A stretch of DNA of 64,000 bases from Modicisalibacter sp033446685. Lineage in GTDB: Bacteria; Pseudomonadota; Gammaproteobacteria; Pseudomonadales; Halomonadaceae. The notes below the pieces were generated by a model, which was not told the DNA's origin, made no database searches, and saw only the letters and a list, made by a program, of their open reading frames with translations. The stretch lies in NCBI RefSeq assembly GCF_033446685.1, contig NZ_JAWQLY010000008.1, forward strand, positions 62,001 through 126,000, in the 5' to 3' direction. Of the stretch, positions 1 through 8,640 are shown piece after piece (within the stretch, counting starts at the first letter, position 1; each line of letters starts with the position of its first letter). Position numbers and translations under genes: made by a program.

Positions 1-885
1 AGCAAGGCGATCAATGGCGACGCCTTCGCCCACGAGACCCGTGAAAAGGCGATCGAGATGATCAAGCAGGATCTTGGCGAGATCGACCTGGTGGTCTACT
101 CGCTGGCCTCGCCGGTGCGCAAGCTGCCCGACAGTGGCGAACTCAAGCGCTCCGCGCTCAAGCCGATCGGCGAGACCTACCGCGCCACCGCCATCGACAC
201 CAACAAGGACGCCATCATCGAGGCCGAGGTCGAGCCGGCCAGCGAGCAGGAGATCGAAGACACCATCCAGGTGATGGGTGGCGAGGACTGGGAGCTGTGG
301 ATCGACGCGCTCGACAAGGCCGGGGTGCTCGCCAAGGGCGCCAAGTCGGTGGCCTTCAGCTACATCGGCACCGAGATCACCTGGCCGATCTACTGGCACG
401 GTGCGCTGGGCAAGGCCAAGGAGGATCTCGACCGCGCCGCCGGGGCGATCGACAAGCGCCTCGCCGAGAGCGGTGGCGGGGCCAATGTCGCGGTACTCAA
501 GTCGGTGGTCACCCAGGCCAGCGCGGCGATCCCGGTGATGCCGCTGTACATCGCCATGGTCTACAAGGTGATGAAGGAGCAGGGCCTGCACGAAGGCACC
601 ATCGATCAGTTGAACCGGCTGTTCCGCGATCGTCTCTACGGCGATACCGCCCCCGAGACCGACGACGCCGGCCGCCTGCGCCTCGACGACTGGGAATTGC
701 GCGACGACGTCCAGCAGGCCTGCAAGGAGCTGTGGCCGAAGGTGACCAGCGACAACCTGTTCGAGATCACCGACTACGCCGGCTACAAGCATGACTTCCT
801 CAAGCTGTTCGGCTTCGAGCGCGACGACGTCGACTACGACGCCGAGGTCGAGCCGGTCGCCGACTACGACGTCGTGCAGCTGTAA
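1..885 (+). CDS. fabV: Trans-2-enoyl-CoA/ACP reductase FabV, 3' part
   Basis: FabV-type NADH-dependent enoyl reductase, which carries out the last reduction of the fatty-acid elongation cycle in the cytoplasm. The reading frame is open from base 1, so the gene begins before the window; 294 residues are visible of the roughly 400 usual for the family, lacking the N-terminal part of the Rossmann fold. The family stretch DLVVYSLASPVRKLP is present, and the catalytic Tyr-x8-Lys pair lies in PIYWHGALGKAK (visible residues about 128-137). The C-terminal segment with FGFERDDVDYDAEV is typical. The DUF2959 lipoprotein gene follows after 9 bp, so the two are probably co-transcribed. FabV enzymes are often triclosan-tolerant; that is family knowledge, not seen here. 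Confidence 0.95.
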   Translation, partial: SKAINGDAFAHETREKAIEMIKQDLGEIDLVVYSLASPVRKLPDSGELKRSALKPIGETYRATAIDTNKDAIIEAEVEPASEQEIEDTIQVMGGEDWELWIDALDKAGVLAKGAKSVAFSYIGTEITWPIYWHGALGKAKEDLDRAAGAIDKRLAESGGGANVAVLKSVVTQASAAIPVMPLYIAMVYKVMKEQGLHEGTIDQLNRLFRDRLYGDTAPETDDAGRLRLDDWELRDDVQQACKELWPKVTSDNLFEITDYAGYKHDFLKLFGFERDDVDYDAEVEPVADYDVVQL

Positions 886-894
886 GGCGAGGTC

Positions 895-1590
895 ATGATT
901 CGGCGAATGCGATATGGGGCGGGACGCCGGGTGCTGAGAACGTTGCTGGCGGCGCTGCTGCTGGGCGTGCTGATCGGCGCGGCCGGCTGTCAGAGCGTCT
1001 ACTATGGCACCCTGGAAGAGATCGGCATCCACAAGCGCGATGTGCTGGTCGATCGCGTCGAGGATGGCCGCGACGCCCAGCAGGATGCGCAGGCGCAGTT
1101 CGACTCGGCGCTCGAGCAGTTCCGCGCGGTGGTAGAGGTGCCCGACAGCGAATTGTCGCGGTCCTACGAGCGTCTGAAAAGCGAGTACGAGCAGAGCGAG
1201 AACGCCGCCGAGCGCCTCGAGATGCGCATCGCGGCGATCGAGGATGTCGCCGAGGCGCTGTTCGACGAGTGGCAGGATGAACTCTCGCTCTACGAGAGCG
1301 ACGAATACCGGCGGCTCTCCGAGCGACAGCTCGAGGCGACCCGCGAGCGCTACGCGGCGCTGCGCGAGGCGATGCACGAAGCCGCCGAGAGCATGCAGCC
1401 GGTGCTCTCGGCGATGCGCGACAACATGCTGTTCCTCAAGCACAACCTCAACGCCCGGGCGATCGGCGCGCTGCGCGGCGAGGTCGACGGCATGGAGCGC
1501 GACGTCGCCGCGCTGCGCCAACGCATGCAGGCCGCCATCGCGCGTTCGAACGCCTTCATCGCCGAGCTCGATCGCCACGATGCCCCATGA
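895..1590 (+). CDS. DUF2959 family lipoprotein
   Basis: Predicted lipoprotein of 231 residues belonging to the DUF2959 family, whose function is unknown. An N-terminal basic region (RRMRYGAGRR) and hydrophobic stretch end in a lipobox, LIGAAGC, with the acylated Cys near residue 32. The mature part opens with YYGTLEEIGIHKRDVLVDRV, characteristic of the family, and is then almost entirely Glu/Arg/Ala-rich helix, likely coiled coil to the C-terminus. Residue +2 after the Cys is Gln, not Asp, so outer-membrane sorting is expected under the E. coli rule. It follows fabV by 9 bp and its last 11 bp overlap the next gene. Confidence 0.85.
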   Translation: MIRRMRYGAGRRVLRTLLAALLLGVLIGAAGCQSVYYGTLEEIGIHKRDVLVDRVEDGRDAQQDAQAQFDSALEQFRAVVEVPDSELSRSYERLKSEYEQSENAAERLEMRIAAIEDVAEALFDEWQDELSLYESDEYRRLSERQLEATRERYAALREAMHEAAESMQPVLSAMRDNMLFLKHNLNARAIGALRGEVDGMERDVAALRQRMQAAIARSNAFIAELDRHDAP

Positions 1591-2545
1591 GAGCAACCCG
1601 TCGGGTGTCTCCCGGCAGGTCGGCTTCGTGCTGCTGCCGGGGTTCTCGCTGCTCGCCCAAGCGTGTGCCCTGGAGCCGCTGCATGTCGCCAATCTGCTGG
1701 CCGGCGAGCGACTCTATACGCCGTTGACCTTCGGTCTCGACGAGCGGGCCGTGAAAAGCGCCGCCGAACTGGCGCTGACGCCGCACAGCGTGGCCGGCGA
1801 CGATGCCGGCGAGCTCGACATGCTGTTCGTCTGCGCGCCGGTGGCGGTCAACGCCGCCCACGATGCGCTGCTGGCGTGGCTGTCGCGGCTGGCCGGGCGC
1901 GGCGTGGCGCTGGGCGGTATCGCCGGGGGCACCGAGGTGCTGGCTCGTGCCGGCGTGCTCGACGGCTATCGCGCCACGCTGCCCTGGCAGAGTGCCGAGT
2001 CGTTCGTTCAGGCGCATCCGGCGGTGCGCGTCAGCCAGCAGCTGTTCGAGATCGATCGCGATCGGCTGACCTGCGGCGGCGGCACCGCGGCGATGGACAT
2101 GATGATGACGCTGATCGCCCAGCATCATGGCCAGGCGCTCGCCGAGCGGATATCCGAGCACTTCGTCTGCGAACGTATCCGCATGGGCGACGAGCCGCAG
2201 CACGTACCGTTGCGCTCGCGCCTCGGCCACGCCCCGCAGAGCCTGATCGACGCCGTCACGCTGATGGAGTCCAACATCGAGGAGCCGTTGACCACCCACG
2301 AGCTGTCCACCCACCTGGGCATCTCGCGACGTCAGCTCGAGCGGCTGTTCAAGAAGTACCTGCAGGCGGTGCCCAGCCGCTACTATCTCGACCTGCGCCT
2401 GCAGCAGGCCCGCAAGCTGCTGCGCGAAACCGACCAGGCGGTCGGCGACATCGCCCTGCAGACCGGCTTCTCCTCCGGCGCGCATTTCTCCACCGCCTAT
2501 CGCAACCACTTCGGCATGACCCCGCGCGAGGAGCGCCTGGGCTAG
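1580..2545 (+). CDS. GlxA family AraC-type transcriptional regulator
   Basis: Transcription factor of 321 residues with two domains: an N-terminal DJ-1/PfpI-like (class I glutamine amidotransferase fold) ligand domain, about residues 10-190 (VGFVLLPGFSLLAQACALEP, then GGIAGGTEVLARAG), and a C-terminal AraC-type double helix-turn-helix, about 215-321 (LSTHLGISRRQLERLFKKYL, then VGDIALQTGFSSGAHFS). This architecture matches regulators such as ArgR, CdhR and GbdR of pseudomonads, which respond to arginine, carnitine or glycine betaine. The ligand cannot be read from sequence; control of the ast operon 12 kb away is possible but untested. The ATG at 1580 is chosen because the N-terminal domain begins a few residues later; a longer upstream frame would run through the lipoprotein gene. 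Confidence 0.88.
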   Translation: MPHESNPSGVSRQVGFVLLPGFSLLAQACALEPLHVANLLAGERLYTPLTFGLDERAVKSAAELALTPHSVAGDDAGELDMLFVCAPVAVNAAHDALLAWLSRLAGRGVALGGIAGGTEVLARAGVLDGYRATLPWQSAESFVQAHPAVRVSQQLFEIDRDRLTCGGGTAAMDMMMTLIAQHHGQALAERISEHFVCERIRMGDEPQHVPLRSRLGHAPQSLIDAVTLMESNIEEPLTTHELSTHLGISRRQLERLFKKYLQAVPSRYYLDLRLQQARKLLRETDQAVGDIALQTGFSSGAHFSTAYRNHFGMTPREERLG

Positions 2546-2555
2546 TTCTTCGTCG

Positions 2556-3206
2556 CTAGCCGCGCGGCCCGGCGTCGGCACACGGTGGCGGCGCTTTTCT
2601 CGCCAGCAGCGCCCGAAACAGCGTGCCCATCATTACCGGCTGATCCTCCTCGACGACGAACCCCGCTTCGTTCAGCAGCGGCCCGGCCTGACGGGTGATG
2701 TCGGTAGCGATGGCGCTGGTGAGCGCGTTCAGCGCGCGACGGCCCCGCCCCGGGAGATGGCTGTCGGGTTGAAACTTGTCCATCACGCACAGCTGGCCGT
2801 CGTCGGCGAGCACTCGGTAGGCTTCGCGAAGTCCCTGCTGGGGATCGGGCATTACCGCCAGGATCAGATGCATGACCACCACGTCGAAATGGCCGTCGGG
2901 GAAGTCGAGCCGCTCGGCATCCATCTCGCGGGCGACGAAGTCGAAGCCCAGCGATTCGGCGCGGGCGCGAAAGCGCGTCACCATCGCCGGGCTGAGATCG
3001 ATCCCGTGGAGTTCGATATGGCGGGGCAGGTAGCACAGGTCGAGCCCGGTCCCGGCGCCGACGATCAGCACGCACCGGCTACCCGTCCAGTCTACGGCTT
3101 CCAGCGCCCGCCGCCGCGCGCGACGAAAGGCGCGATCGGCGATCAGGTCGTAGACCGGGGCGTACAGCGAATAGCGCAGGCGGTTCCAGGCGGTAGTGTT
3201 GAACAT
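2556..3206 (-). CDS. Class I SAM-dependent methyltransferase
   Basis: Soluble Rossmann-fold methyltransferase of about 216 residues. The SAM-binding motif I is VLIVGAGTGLDLCYLP, the acidic residue ending strand 2 is in GIDLSPAMV, and the post-motif region is FDVVVMHLILAVMPDP. The N-terminal sequence RYSLYAPVYD and the motif I context resemble phospholipid N-methyltransferase (PmtA-type) and UbiE-like enzymes, but the substrate cannot be assigned. The start at 3206 (MFNTTAW) has a GGGGA ribosome site 8 bases upstream; two in-frame ATGs further upstream (3215 and 3233) have none. It is convergent with the GlxA-type regulator gene, with 10 bp between the stops. A 15-bp palindrome lies just upstream. 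Confidence 0.82.
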   Translation of the reverse strand: MFNTTAWNRLRYSLYAPVYDLIADRAFRRARRRALEAVDWTGSRCVLIVGAGTGLDLCYLPRHIELHGIDLSPAMVTRFRARAESLGFDFVAREMDAERLDFPDGHFDVVVMHLILAVMPDPQQGLREAYRVLADDGQLCVMDKFQPDSHLPGRGRRALNALTSAIATDITRQAGPLLNEAGFVVEEDQPVMMGTLFRALLARKAPPPCADAGPRG

Positions 3207-3239
3207 GGCGATCATCCCCGGTGCATGGCGCATGCGACT

Positions 3240-3254
3240 CCATGAGCCTCATGG
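3240..3254. promoter_or_regulatory. 15-bp palindrome upstream of the methyltransferase gene
   Basis: CCATGAG and CTCATGG form perfect 7-bp inverted arms around a single central C, 34 bp upstream of the chosen methyltransferase start. The position suits a repressor operator. No binding protein can be named. Confidence 0.3.
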
Positions 3255-3294
3255 GGATGATAGCGCTAGTTGCGTGTCAACGGTGCTTCGCTGC

Positions 3295-4089
3295 CTAGGC
3301 CATGGTGTCGACGATCCCGCCCTCGACGCGCAGCGCCGCCCCTGTGGTGGCGCTGGCCTGCGTGGAGGCGGCGTAGACGCTCATGTTGGCGACCTCCTCG
3401 GGGGTGGCCAGGCGCTGGATGATCGACGAGGGACGATTGTCGCTGACGAAGCGCGCTTCCATCTCGGCCGGGGAGATACCTTCCTGCTCGGCGGCCTGCT
3501 CGATCATGTCGAGCACGCCTTCCGAGCGGGTCGGCCCCGGCAGAATGGCGTTGACGGTGACGTTGGTGCCGCTGAGCACCTTGGCCAGCCCGCGCGAGAT
3601 CGACTGGACGGCGCTCTTGGTCATGCCGTAGTGGACCATCTCGCTGGGGATGTTGAGCGCCGATTCGCTGGAGATGAACTGGATGCGTCCCCAATCGCGC
3701 TGCTTCATGCCCTGGGCGTAATGCCGCGACAGGCGTACCGCGCTCATCACATTGACGTCGAAGAACTGCTGCCAGGTGGCGTCGTCGATGTCGAAGAAGT
3801 CCTGCGGGCCGAAGATGCCGACGTTGTTGATCAGGATATCGGTCTCGGGATGGGCCTCGATCAATGCCTGGCAGCCCTCGGCGCTGCCCAGGTCGGCGGC
3901 CACACCGGATACGCCGGCATTGGGCACCGCCTGCTTGATGGCGGCGATCGCGGCATCGACGCGCGCCTGGGTGCGCCCGGTCACGGTCACCTCGGCGCCG
4001 GCCTGGGCCAGGCCGCGAGCGATGGCGAAGCCGATGCCGGCGGTGGAACCGCTGACGATGGCATGCTTGCCGGTCAGATCGATCTGCAT
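3295..4089 (-). CDS. SDR family oxidoreductase
   Basis: Short-chain dehydrogenase/reductase of 264 residues, the usual length for classical SDRs. The cofactor motif is SGSTAGIG (residues 13-20), the NNAG motif appears as NNVG (88-91), and the catalytic residues are a Ser near 141, Tyr154 and Lys158 in YGMTK. The residue after beta-2 lies in TGRTQAR, with an Arg that favours NADP(H). The C-terminal segment ATTGAALRVEGGIVDTMA is the usual SDR end. The substrate is unknown. A good AAGGAG ribosome site precedes the ATG. It stands at the left edge of the defence island and has no obvious operon partner. Confidence 0.88.
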   Translation of the reverse strand: MQIDLTGKHAIVSGSTAGIGFAIARGLAQAGAEVTVTGRTQARVDAAIAAIKQAVPNAGVSGVAADLGSAEGCQALIEAHPETDILINNVGIFGPQDFFDIDDATWQQFFDVNVMSAVRLSRHYAQGMKQRDWGRIQFISSESALNIPSEMVHYGMTKSAVQSISRGLAKVLSGTNVTVNAILPGPTRSEGVLDMIEQAAEQEGISPAEMEARFVSDNRPSSIIQRLATPEEVANMSVYAASTQASATTGAALRVEGGIVDTMA

Positions 4090-4174
4090 GAAGCTCTCCT
4101 TGATCTAGTTGCTTTCGCTATTTCCATATGAACTCAAGGCTTTGCAGTCCGACAATAGCTGATGGTTGCGGTTT

Positions 4175-4201
4175 ATTGTAAACCTGCATGGCTGTGAACA
4201 A
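4175..4201 (-). promoter_or_regulatory. Candidate sigma-70 promoter for the SDR gene
   Basis: Reading leftwards, TTGTTC (4196-4201), a 15-bp spacer and TACAAT (4175-4180) resemble -35 and -10 boxes and would give a transcript starting about 80 bp upstream of the SDR start. The spacer is slightly short. Nothing else is recognisable in 4090-4266. Confidence 0.3.
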
Positions 4202-4266
4202 CCTGGTATCATAATCGAGACAGCGGCTGCGGAGTGCCAATAGCCATTAGTAGCAAAAAGGCAAGG

Positions 4267-4734
4267 TCAAACATCGGGAAATCGTATCCTCGGGGGCATG
4301 GCTGGCCACTCCTGGTACTGGTTGGCTACTTCGATCATTCGAGGGATGTCGGATAAGGAATCCTTGCAGTGCTTGAAACCACACTCCCACACCACAAGGA
4401 CACGCCACCCCATTTGCTCAAGCTCCACATAGGCACTGTTGTCTCGACGAACGTTGCCGAGGAATTTCTCCTCCCAGAACGCCTGACGCGTCTTCGGGGT
4501 CGTCGTGTAAAGGCAGCCCGCATGGCGGTGCCAGAAACAGCCATGCACGAAAATGGCCAGCCTGTGACGCGGGAGTATCAGGTCCGGAGAGCCGGGAAGG
4601 TCCTTGCGATGAAGGCGATACCGATACCCAATAGAGTGAAGATGCTTGCGCAGAAGGACTTCGGGCTGGGTGTCTCGCCCTTTAATGCCCCGCATCATGC
4701 GTGATCGAGTCGAGCGATCGACGACATCGGCCAT
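4267..4734 (-). CDS. vsr: Very short patch repair endonuclease Vsr
   Basis: T:G mismatch endonuclease that starts repair of deaminated 5-methylcytosine at sites of a partner cytosine methyltransferase. The protein is 155 residues from MADVVDRSTRS, the classical Vsr N-terminus, close to the 156 of E. coli Vsr. All catalytic residues can be placed at the same numbers: Asp51 (GSPDLIL), His64 and His69 (HGCFWHRH), with the intercalating Phe67-Trp68. An in-frame start 60 bp further upstream was rejected because it adds a non-homologous tail. The gene is divergent from the C5-methyltransferase gene with only 42 bp between the starts, so they likely share a bidirectional promoter region and a target sequence. 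Confidence 0.95.
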   Translation of the reverse strand: MADVVDRSTRSRMMRGIKGRDTQPEVLLRKHLHSIGYRYRLHRKDLPGSPDLILPRHRLAIFVHGCFWHRHAGCLYTTTPKTRQAFWEEKFLGNVRRDNSAYVELEQMGWRVLVVWECGFKHCKDSLSDIPRMIEVANQYQEWPAMPPRIRFPDV

Positions 4735-4776
4735 GATTTTTCCCACTACTATGATCGTAAGCTCAGGTTTGCATTG

Positions 4777-6459
4777 ATGACGAAGCAGATTCAAGTGGTT
4801 GACCTCTTCGCGGGCCCCGGGGGGCTCGGAGAAGGGTTCAACTCTCTAAGGAGAACTGACGGCAGTCGTCATTTCAGGACGCTCGTGTCGATCGAGAAGG
4901 ATGCTGCAGCCCACCGCACCCTGACACTTCGCGCGTTCTATCGGCTTCTGCAAGACAGTGACCATGGCACTTCAGCCTACTTTGACTACCTGCAAGGCGG
5001 TGAGCATCCATCGAAACGCGAAGATGTCCAACACCTGTGGAAGGAGGCTCAGCAGGAAGCGATGCAACTCGAACTGGGTACCGGGGAGGGCAACAATGCA
5101 TTGGAGGCTCGACTACAGGCTTCCCTTAGAGATGATAGTGACTGGGTGCTTATCGGAGGACCGCCCTGCCAGGCGTATTCCGTGGTGGGGCGCGTCCGTA
5201 ATCTAGGCGTCAAGGGCTACCGAGCAGAAGAGGATAATCGGCATTTCCTGTATCGCGAGTACTTGGATGTGATCGCAAGACACCGTCCTGCCGTCTTTGT
5301 CATGGAAAATGTCAGGGGAATGCTGACGTCTCGGGTTGGCGAGAAGAGGATCTTCGGCCAGATCCTCGAGGACCTTCATGACCCCACTACGGCAACCGGA
5401 CAGAAGGGACCCGCTGCCATGGCGGAAAGAGAGGACGGGTACACCATTTTCTCGATTGAGGATGAAAGTGTTTATTTCCCCTTGGAATATGGCCTGTTCA
5501 CACCCGTCCCCCTTGATGAAGAGAAATATGACATGTTCATTGTCAAGGCAGAAGATCATGGCATTCCCCAAGCCAGGCACCGTGTCATTCTGGTGGGAGT
5601 AAGAAACGACATCGTTTCTCGTGCCGGAGCTCCGGCCATGGCACGACAATTGCATATGGCGAGGACCGAGAACAAGGATAAGGTCACCGTCAGAGATGTA
5701 TTGGCAGATCTGCCACCCCTCAGAAGTGGACTAAGTCGCAACGACAGCGACGACGCATGGTATGGCAGTATCAAGCGGGTGGCAGCCAGGGTGGCGAATG
5801 ATCTGCTCATACACAAAAGCGAACACCTTCAGGAACAAGACAGAACAGCAATCGCTGAAGAGCTTCTCGAGATAGCAAGAGAGCCAAGAGAGGGGCTAAA
5901 GCGGCAACACGAACCCTTGGCTAAACCTAGACCTGTCGCTCCTACCTCCGAGCTTGAACAGTGGTATCACGGCGACCACAACCGGAACGAGAAAGGGTTA
6001 TGGTATAACCACTATGCTCGGAGCCACATGGAAGAAGATCTGGCCAGGTACCTCTATTGTGCAACCTTTGCCAATATCATGGGACGTTCGCCCCTGGGTT
6101 CAAAGGAGATCTATCTCGATTCCCTGGCACCAAAGCATGCAAACTGGACGACAGGGAAGTTCGCCGATCGATTCAAGGTTGTACTTTCTGGGCAGCCTTC
6201 GAAGACGATCACGAGCCACATATCCAAGGATGGTCACTACTTCATCCACTATGATCCCTTCCAATGTCGCAGCCTCACCGTTCGCGAGGCGGCACGCCTG
6301 CAGACCTTTCCGGATGACTACTACTTTGAGGGCAATCGCACCGAGCAATACGTACAGGTAGGCAATGCGGTGCCTCCAATGTTGGCGAGGAAGATCGCCG
6401 AGAAGGTAATGGAGGTTTTGCAGCTCGAGCAGATGCAAACAAAAGCCATGCAGGCTTGA
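4777..6459 (+). CDS. DNA (cytosine-5)-methyltransferase
   Basis: Cytosine-5 DNA methyltransferase of 560 residues, larger than the typical 330-470. Ordered motifs are visible: motif I VDLFAGPGGLGEGF near the N-terminus, motif IV GGPPCQAYSV with catalytic Cys131, motif VI ENVRG, motif VIII QARHR, and motifs IX/X TVREAARLQTFPDDY and QVGNAVPPMLARKIA. A long variable stretch between VIII and IX (about residues 290-450) probably contains the target recognition domain. The target sequence cannot be read. The ATG at 4777 is preceded in frame by a TTG at 4774 that could also serve. Its partner Vsr is divergent, and the MORC-Z1-AIPR operon converges on it; the set looks like the modification half of one defence system. 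Confidence 0.93.
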   Translation: MTKQIQVVDLFAGPGGLGEGFNSLRRTDGSRHFRTLVSIEKDAAAHRTLTLRAFYRLLQDSDHGTSAYFDYLQGGEHPSKREDVQHLWKEAQQEAMQLELGTGEGNNALEARLQASLRDDSDWVLIGGPPCQAYSVVGRVRNLGVKGYRAEEDNRHFLYREYLDVIARHRPAVFVMENVRGMLTSRVGEKRIFGQILEDLHDPTTATGQKGPAAMAEREDGYTIFSIEDESVYFPLEYGLFTPVPLDEEKYDMFIVKAEDHGIPQARHRVILVGVRNDIVSRAGAPAMARQLHMARTENKDKVTVRDVLADLPPLRSGLSRNDSDDAWYGSIKRVAARVANDLLIHKSEHLQEQDRTAIAEELLEIAREPREGLKRQHEPLAKPRPVAPTSELEQWYHGDHNRNEKGLWYNHYARSHMEEDLARYLYCATFANIMGRSPLGSKEIYLDSLAPKHANWTTGKFADRFKVVLSGQPSKTITSHISKDGHYFIHYDPFQCRSLTVREAARLQTFPDDYYFEGNRTEQYVQVGNAVPPMLARKIAEKVMEVLQLEQMQTKAMQA

Positions 6460-6534
6460 TACAGGCCTGCTTGGGAATCCTGCGGACCAAAATCAGGTTC
6501 AGGAGTTTGCGCCTCCAGAACACCAGCTGGCTGA

Positions 6535-8637
6535 TTACCCAGTATCGCTCTGAACACCTATTTTGAAGCCATCAATTTTCAATTTTTCAAGAGCTTTCAT
6601 AGCCATAGTGCACTGCCTCTCGGATGGAAGGGAGTTGGGGATCTTGCTACACTTTTCCAGAACCCCTGCTTCTATTGGTGTAAGAAGCTTATATTTCATC
6701 CCCCACTCAAGCGCCTTCTTCCAGTACAAGCCACCGCACTCAACCACAAATATATAGGTATTAACCTCTGAAATTTCAGATTGCTCCCTACGTTCCTCAT
6801 AAACCACGGACGCGGCTTCGCCAGGTGTTGCAAGATACTTTTTTAACTCTGATGGATATCCTGTCTTCCGCTGTTGCACTTGGGCCCAGCAGGCCTGCTT
6901 CTTGGCCCACTCACTCATGTTCCTAACCCCTTCCGGAGGGTGAGTGATGACGTCATGGGCGCCTTCAGCCGCATGGAGGAGCGCGCGCTCCACAGGTTCC
7001 GGAACAGACTGCTGACGCCAGATTCTGTCTAGGTCGACAAACTTGTCCTGTTCTTCGATGTCGTAGGCCAGCTTGGCCATGGAGTAGGTGACGATATTCG
7101 CCCTGTAGCCACCTTCATACCAAGGCTGCTGCGGTACTGTCTTTTCGAGGCGGCGGAATATGATCGCCTTTGCGATCATCCGCTTGAACCATGTCTCGTC
7201 AAAGCGTTTATCAGACTTTTTCCACTCTTTGGCAATTTCCTTTTGAAAAGCGACGAAGTTCTTTTGCGCGCCTGCGCTGACTATATATGGTAACCCGGAC
7301 CATGAGTTCTCGAACTTTGCCAAATCCGTCTTGTTGAAATACTGCGAGCGAGGATACTCGAGATCGAATTTCTTGCGTTCGGCGTCGGTACGCCGAGCCC
7401 GCTCGTCCGGATATTGCCCTCGCGCCCTTTCGTAGAACCATTTTGTTTCTTGGTATGCACTTTCGCTTTTTGGCGCAAGGATTCGTCGAGAAAACTCCTG
7501 CAGTCGCATCTGAAACGGATGATTCGATGCCAGATCAGCATCGTTCACCTTATTCTGACTATTTGCATAGAGCGATATATTCGGGATGACTTCTTCTGCT
7601 GCCTCAGGTGGCACGATATTCAGTTTCATCTGAACATAGACTTCGTCGAGGCGCGCCTTAGGCCTCTTGGGACGTTGTTTTCTCGCGGAGTGTATCGACG
7701 CTGTGGTTTGTCCCCCATTCACGATCTGCAAATTATTAGCGGAGACAAGGACCGGGCCATTTTCCGTCTGCCGAATTTCTACGTCATCAGCGGTTGCCGT
7801 GATGCCATTATTGTAGGCGAAGAACATCTCTGGCTGATCTTCGAGCGTATTCCGGATGCCTTGATTAACCTTTCCACGCGCCTGTAGGAAGCTGCGCACG
7901 TTCGCCTCCAGAAGGCGCGTTCCCCATTTCTCGTAGATGTCTCCCAGCTGGCTGCCACGAATGATTGCCATGTAACTCTCTAGCGCCGCGTTTCCCATCG
8001 ACGCCCCAAGAACTGGGATGGCGCCACCGAAATCGTTCTCGAAGTTGATCTGAAGATCTTCCCGGGTTTGACCAGAACGAATAAATTTTTCAATCCGCGC
8101 TAAGTCCCAAACGCTGTATGTAACAGGTTTTCCTTCCACCGCCCCCGCTGGAAGGCCGTCCGCTTTTGCCCGTTTTTCCGCGTTTGTGATCACGATCAGC
8201 TTGATTTTTGTAATGCTGGGCCACGTCGTTGCAATGAGATCAGCAAGCATGAACCCTGAGCTGGTTTCCTCAAGTTTTTCCCGGAAATCCTCACTGAGCG
8301 CATGTCGAACAAAACCGATCAAACGATTGAACTTTGGCTTCAGGTCATCTGCATAGAAAATGCGTACATCTTCCGTAACCTGGAAATCGCAGATTACCAA
8401 GCTCAGAATACTCTGAGCGTCGCGTGGATCGCCCCCGTAGCCGTCCACCTGAAGTGCAACATTTTTATGTCCGTTTCCCTCGAAATACGCGTAATCCGCG
8501 CCATCCAGTTCACCTGCTTCGGTCAGAATGTCGCCCATCTTCTCGAAGAAGGCCTCCGTTGTGTAGGTCCCGCCAACATCCGCTTCACCCTGGATGTCGG
8601 CGATAAGTTCTCTGTGAAATTCTTCGAGTTCCGACAT
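6535..8637 (-). CDS. AIPR (abortive infection phage resistance) family protein
   Basis: Protein of 700 residues containing the AIPR domain, about residues 215-560. Diagnostic blocks are EANVRSFLQARGKVNQGIRN, MFFAYNNGITATADDV and LQIVNGGQTTASIH. The N-terminal part (1-210) may be a nuclease-like domain, but I cannot identify a complete active site by eye. AIPR proteins are known from lactococcal abortive-infection systems and from predicted MORC/Z1 defence operons; their biochemical activity is not settled. It is the last gene of the leftward operon, 3 bp after the PD-(D/E)XK gene, and converges on the methyltransferase gene with 75 bp between. Base composition is visibly AT-richer than the chromosome around the island. 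Confidence 0.88.
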   Translation of the reverse strand: MSELEEFHRELIADIQGEADVGGTYTTEAFFEKMGDILTEAGELDGADYAYFEGNGHKNVALQVDGYGGDPRDAQSILSLVICDFQVTEDVRIFYADDLKPKFNRLIGFVRHALSEDFREKLEETSSGFMLADLIATTWPSITKIKLIVITNAEKRAKADGLPAGAVEGKPVTYSVWDLARIEKFIRSGQTREDLQINFENDFGGAIPVLGASMGNAALESYMAIIRGSQLGDIYEKWGTRLLEANVRSFLQARGKVNQGIRNTLEDQPEMFFAYNNGITATADDVEIRQTENGPVLVSANNLQIVNGGQTTASIHSARKQRPKRPKARLDEVYVQMKLNIVPPEAAEEVIPNISLYANSQNKVNDADLASNHPFQMRLQEFSRRILAPKSESAYQETKWFYERARGQYPDERARRTDAERKKFDLEYPRSQYFNKTDLAKFENSWSGLPYIVSAGAQKNFVAFQKEIAKEWKKSDKRFDETWFKRMIAKAIIFRRLEKTVPQQPWYEGGYRANIVTYSMAKLAYDIEEQDKFVDLDRIWRQQSVPEPVERALLHAAEGAHDVITHPPEGVRNMSEWAKKQACWAQVQQRKTGYPSELKKYLATPGEAASVVYEERREQSEISEVNTYIFVVECGGLYWKKALEWGMKYKLLTPIEAGVLEKCSKIPNSLPSERQCTMAMKALEKLKIDGFKIGVQSDTG

Positions 8638-8640
8638 GTA

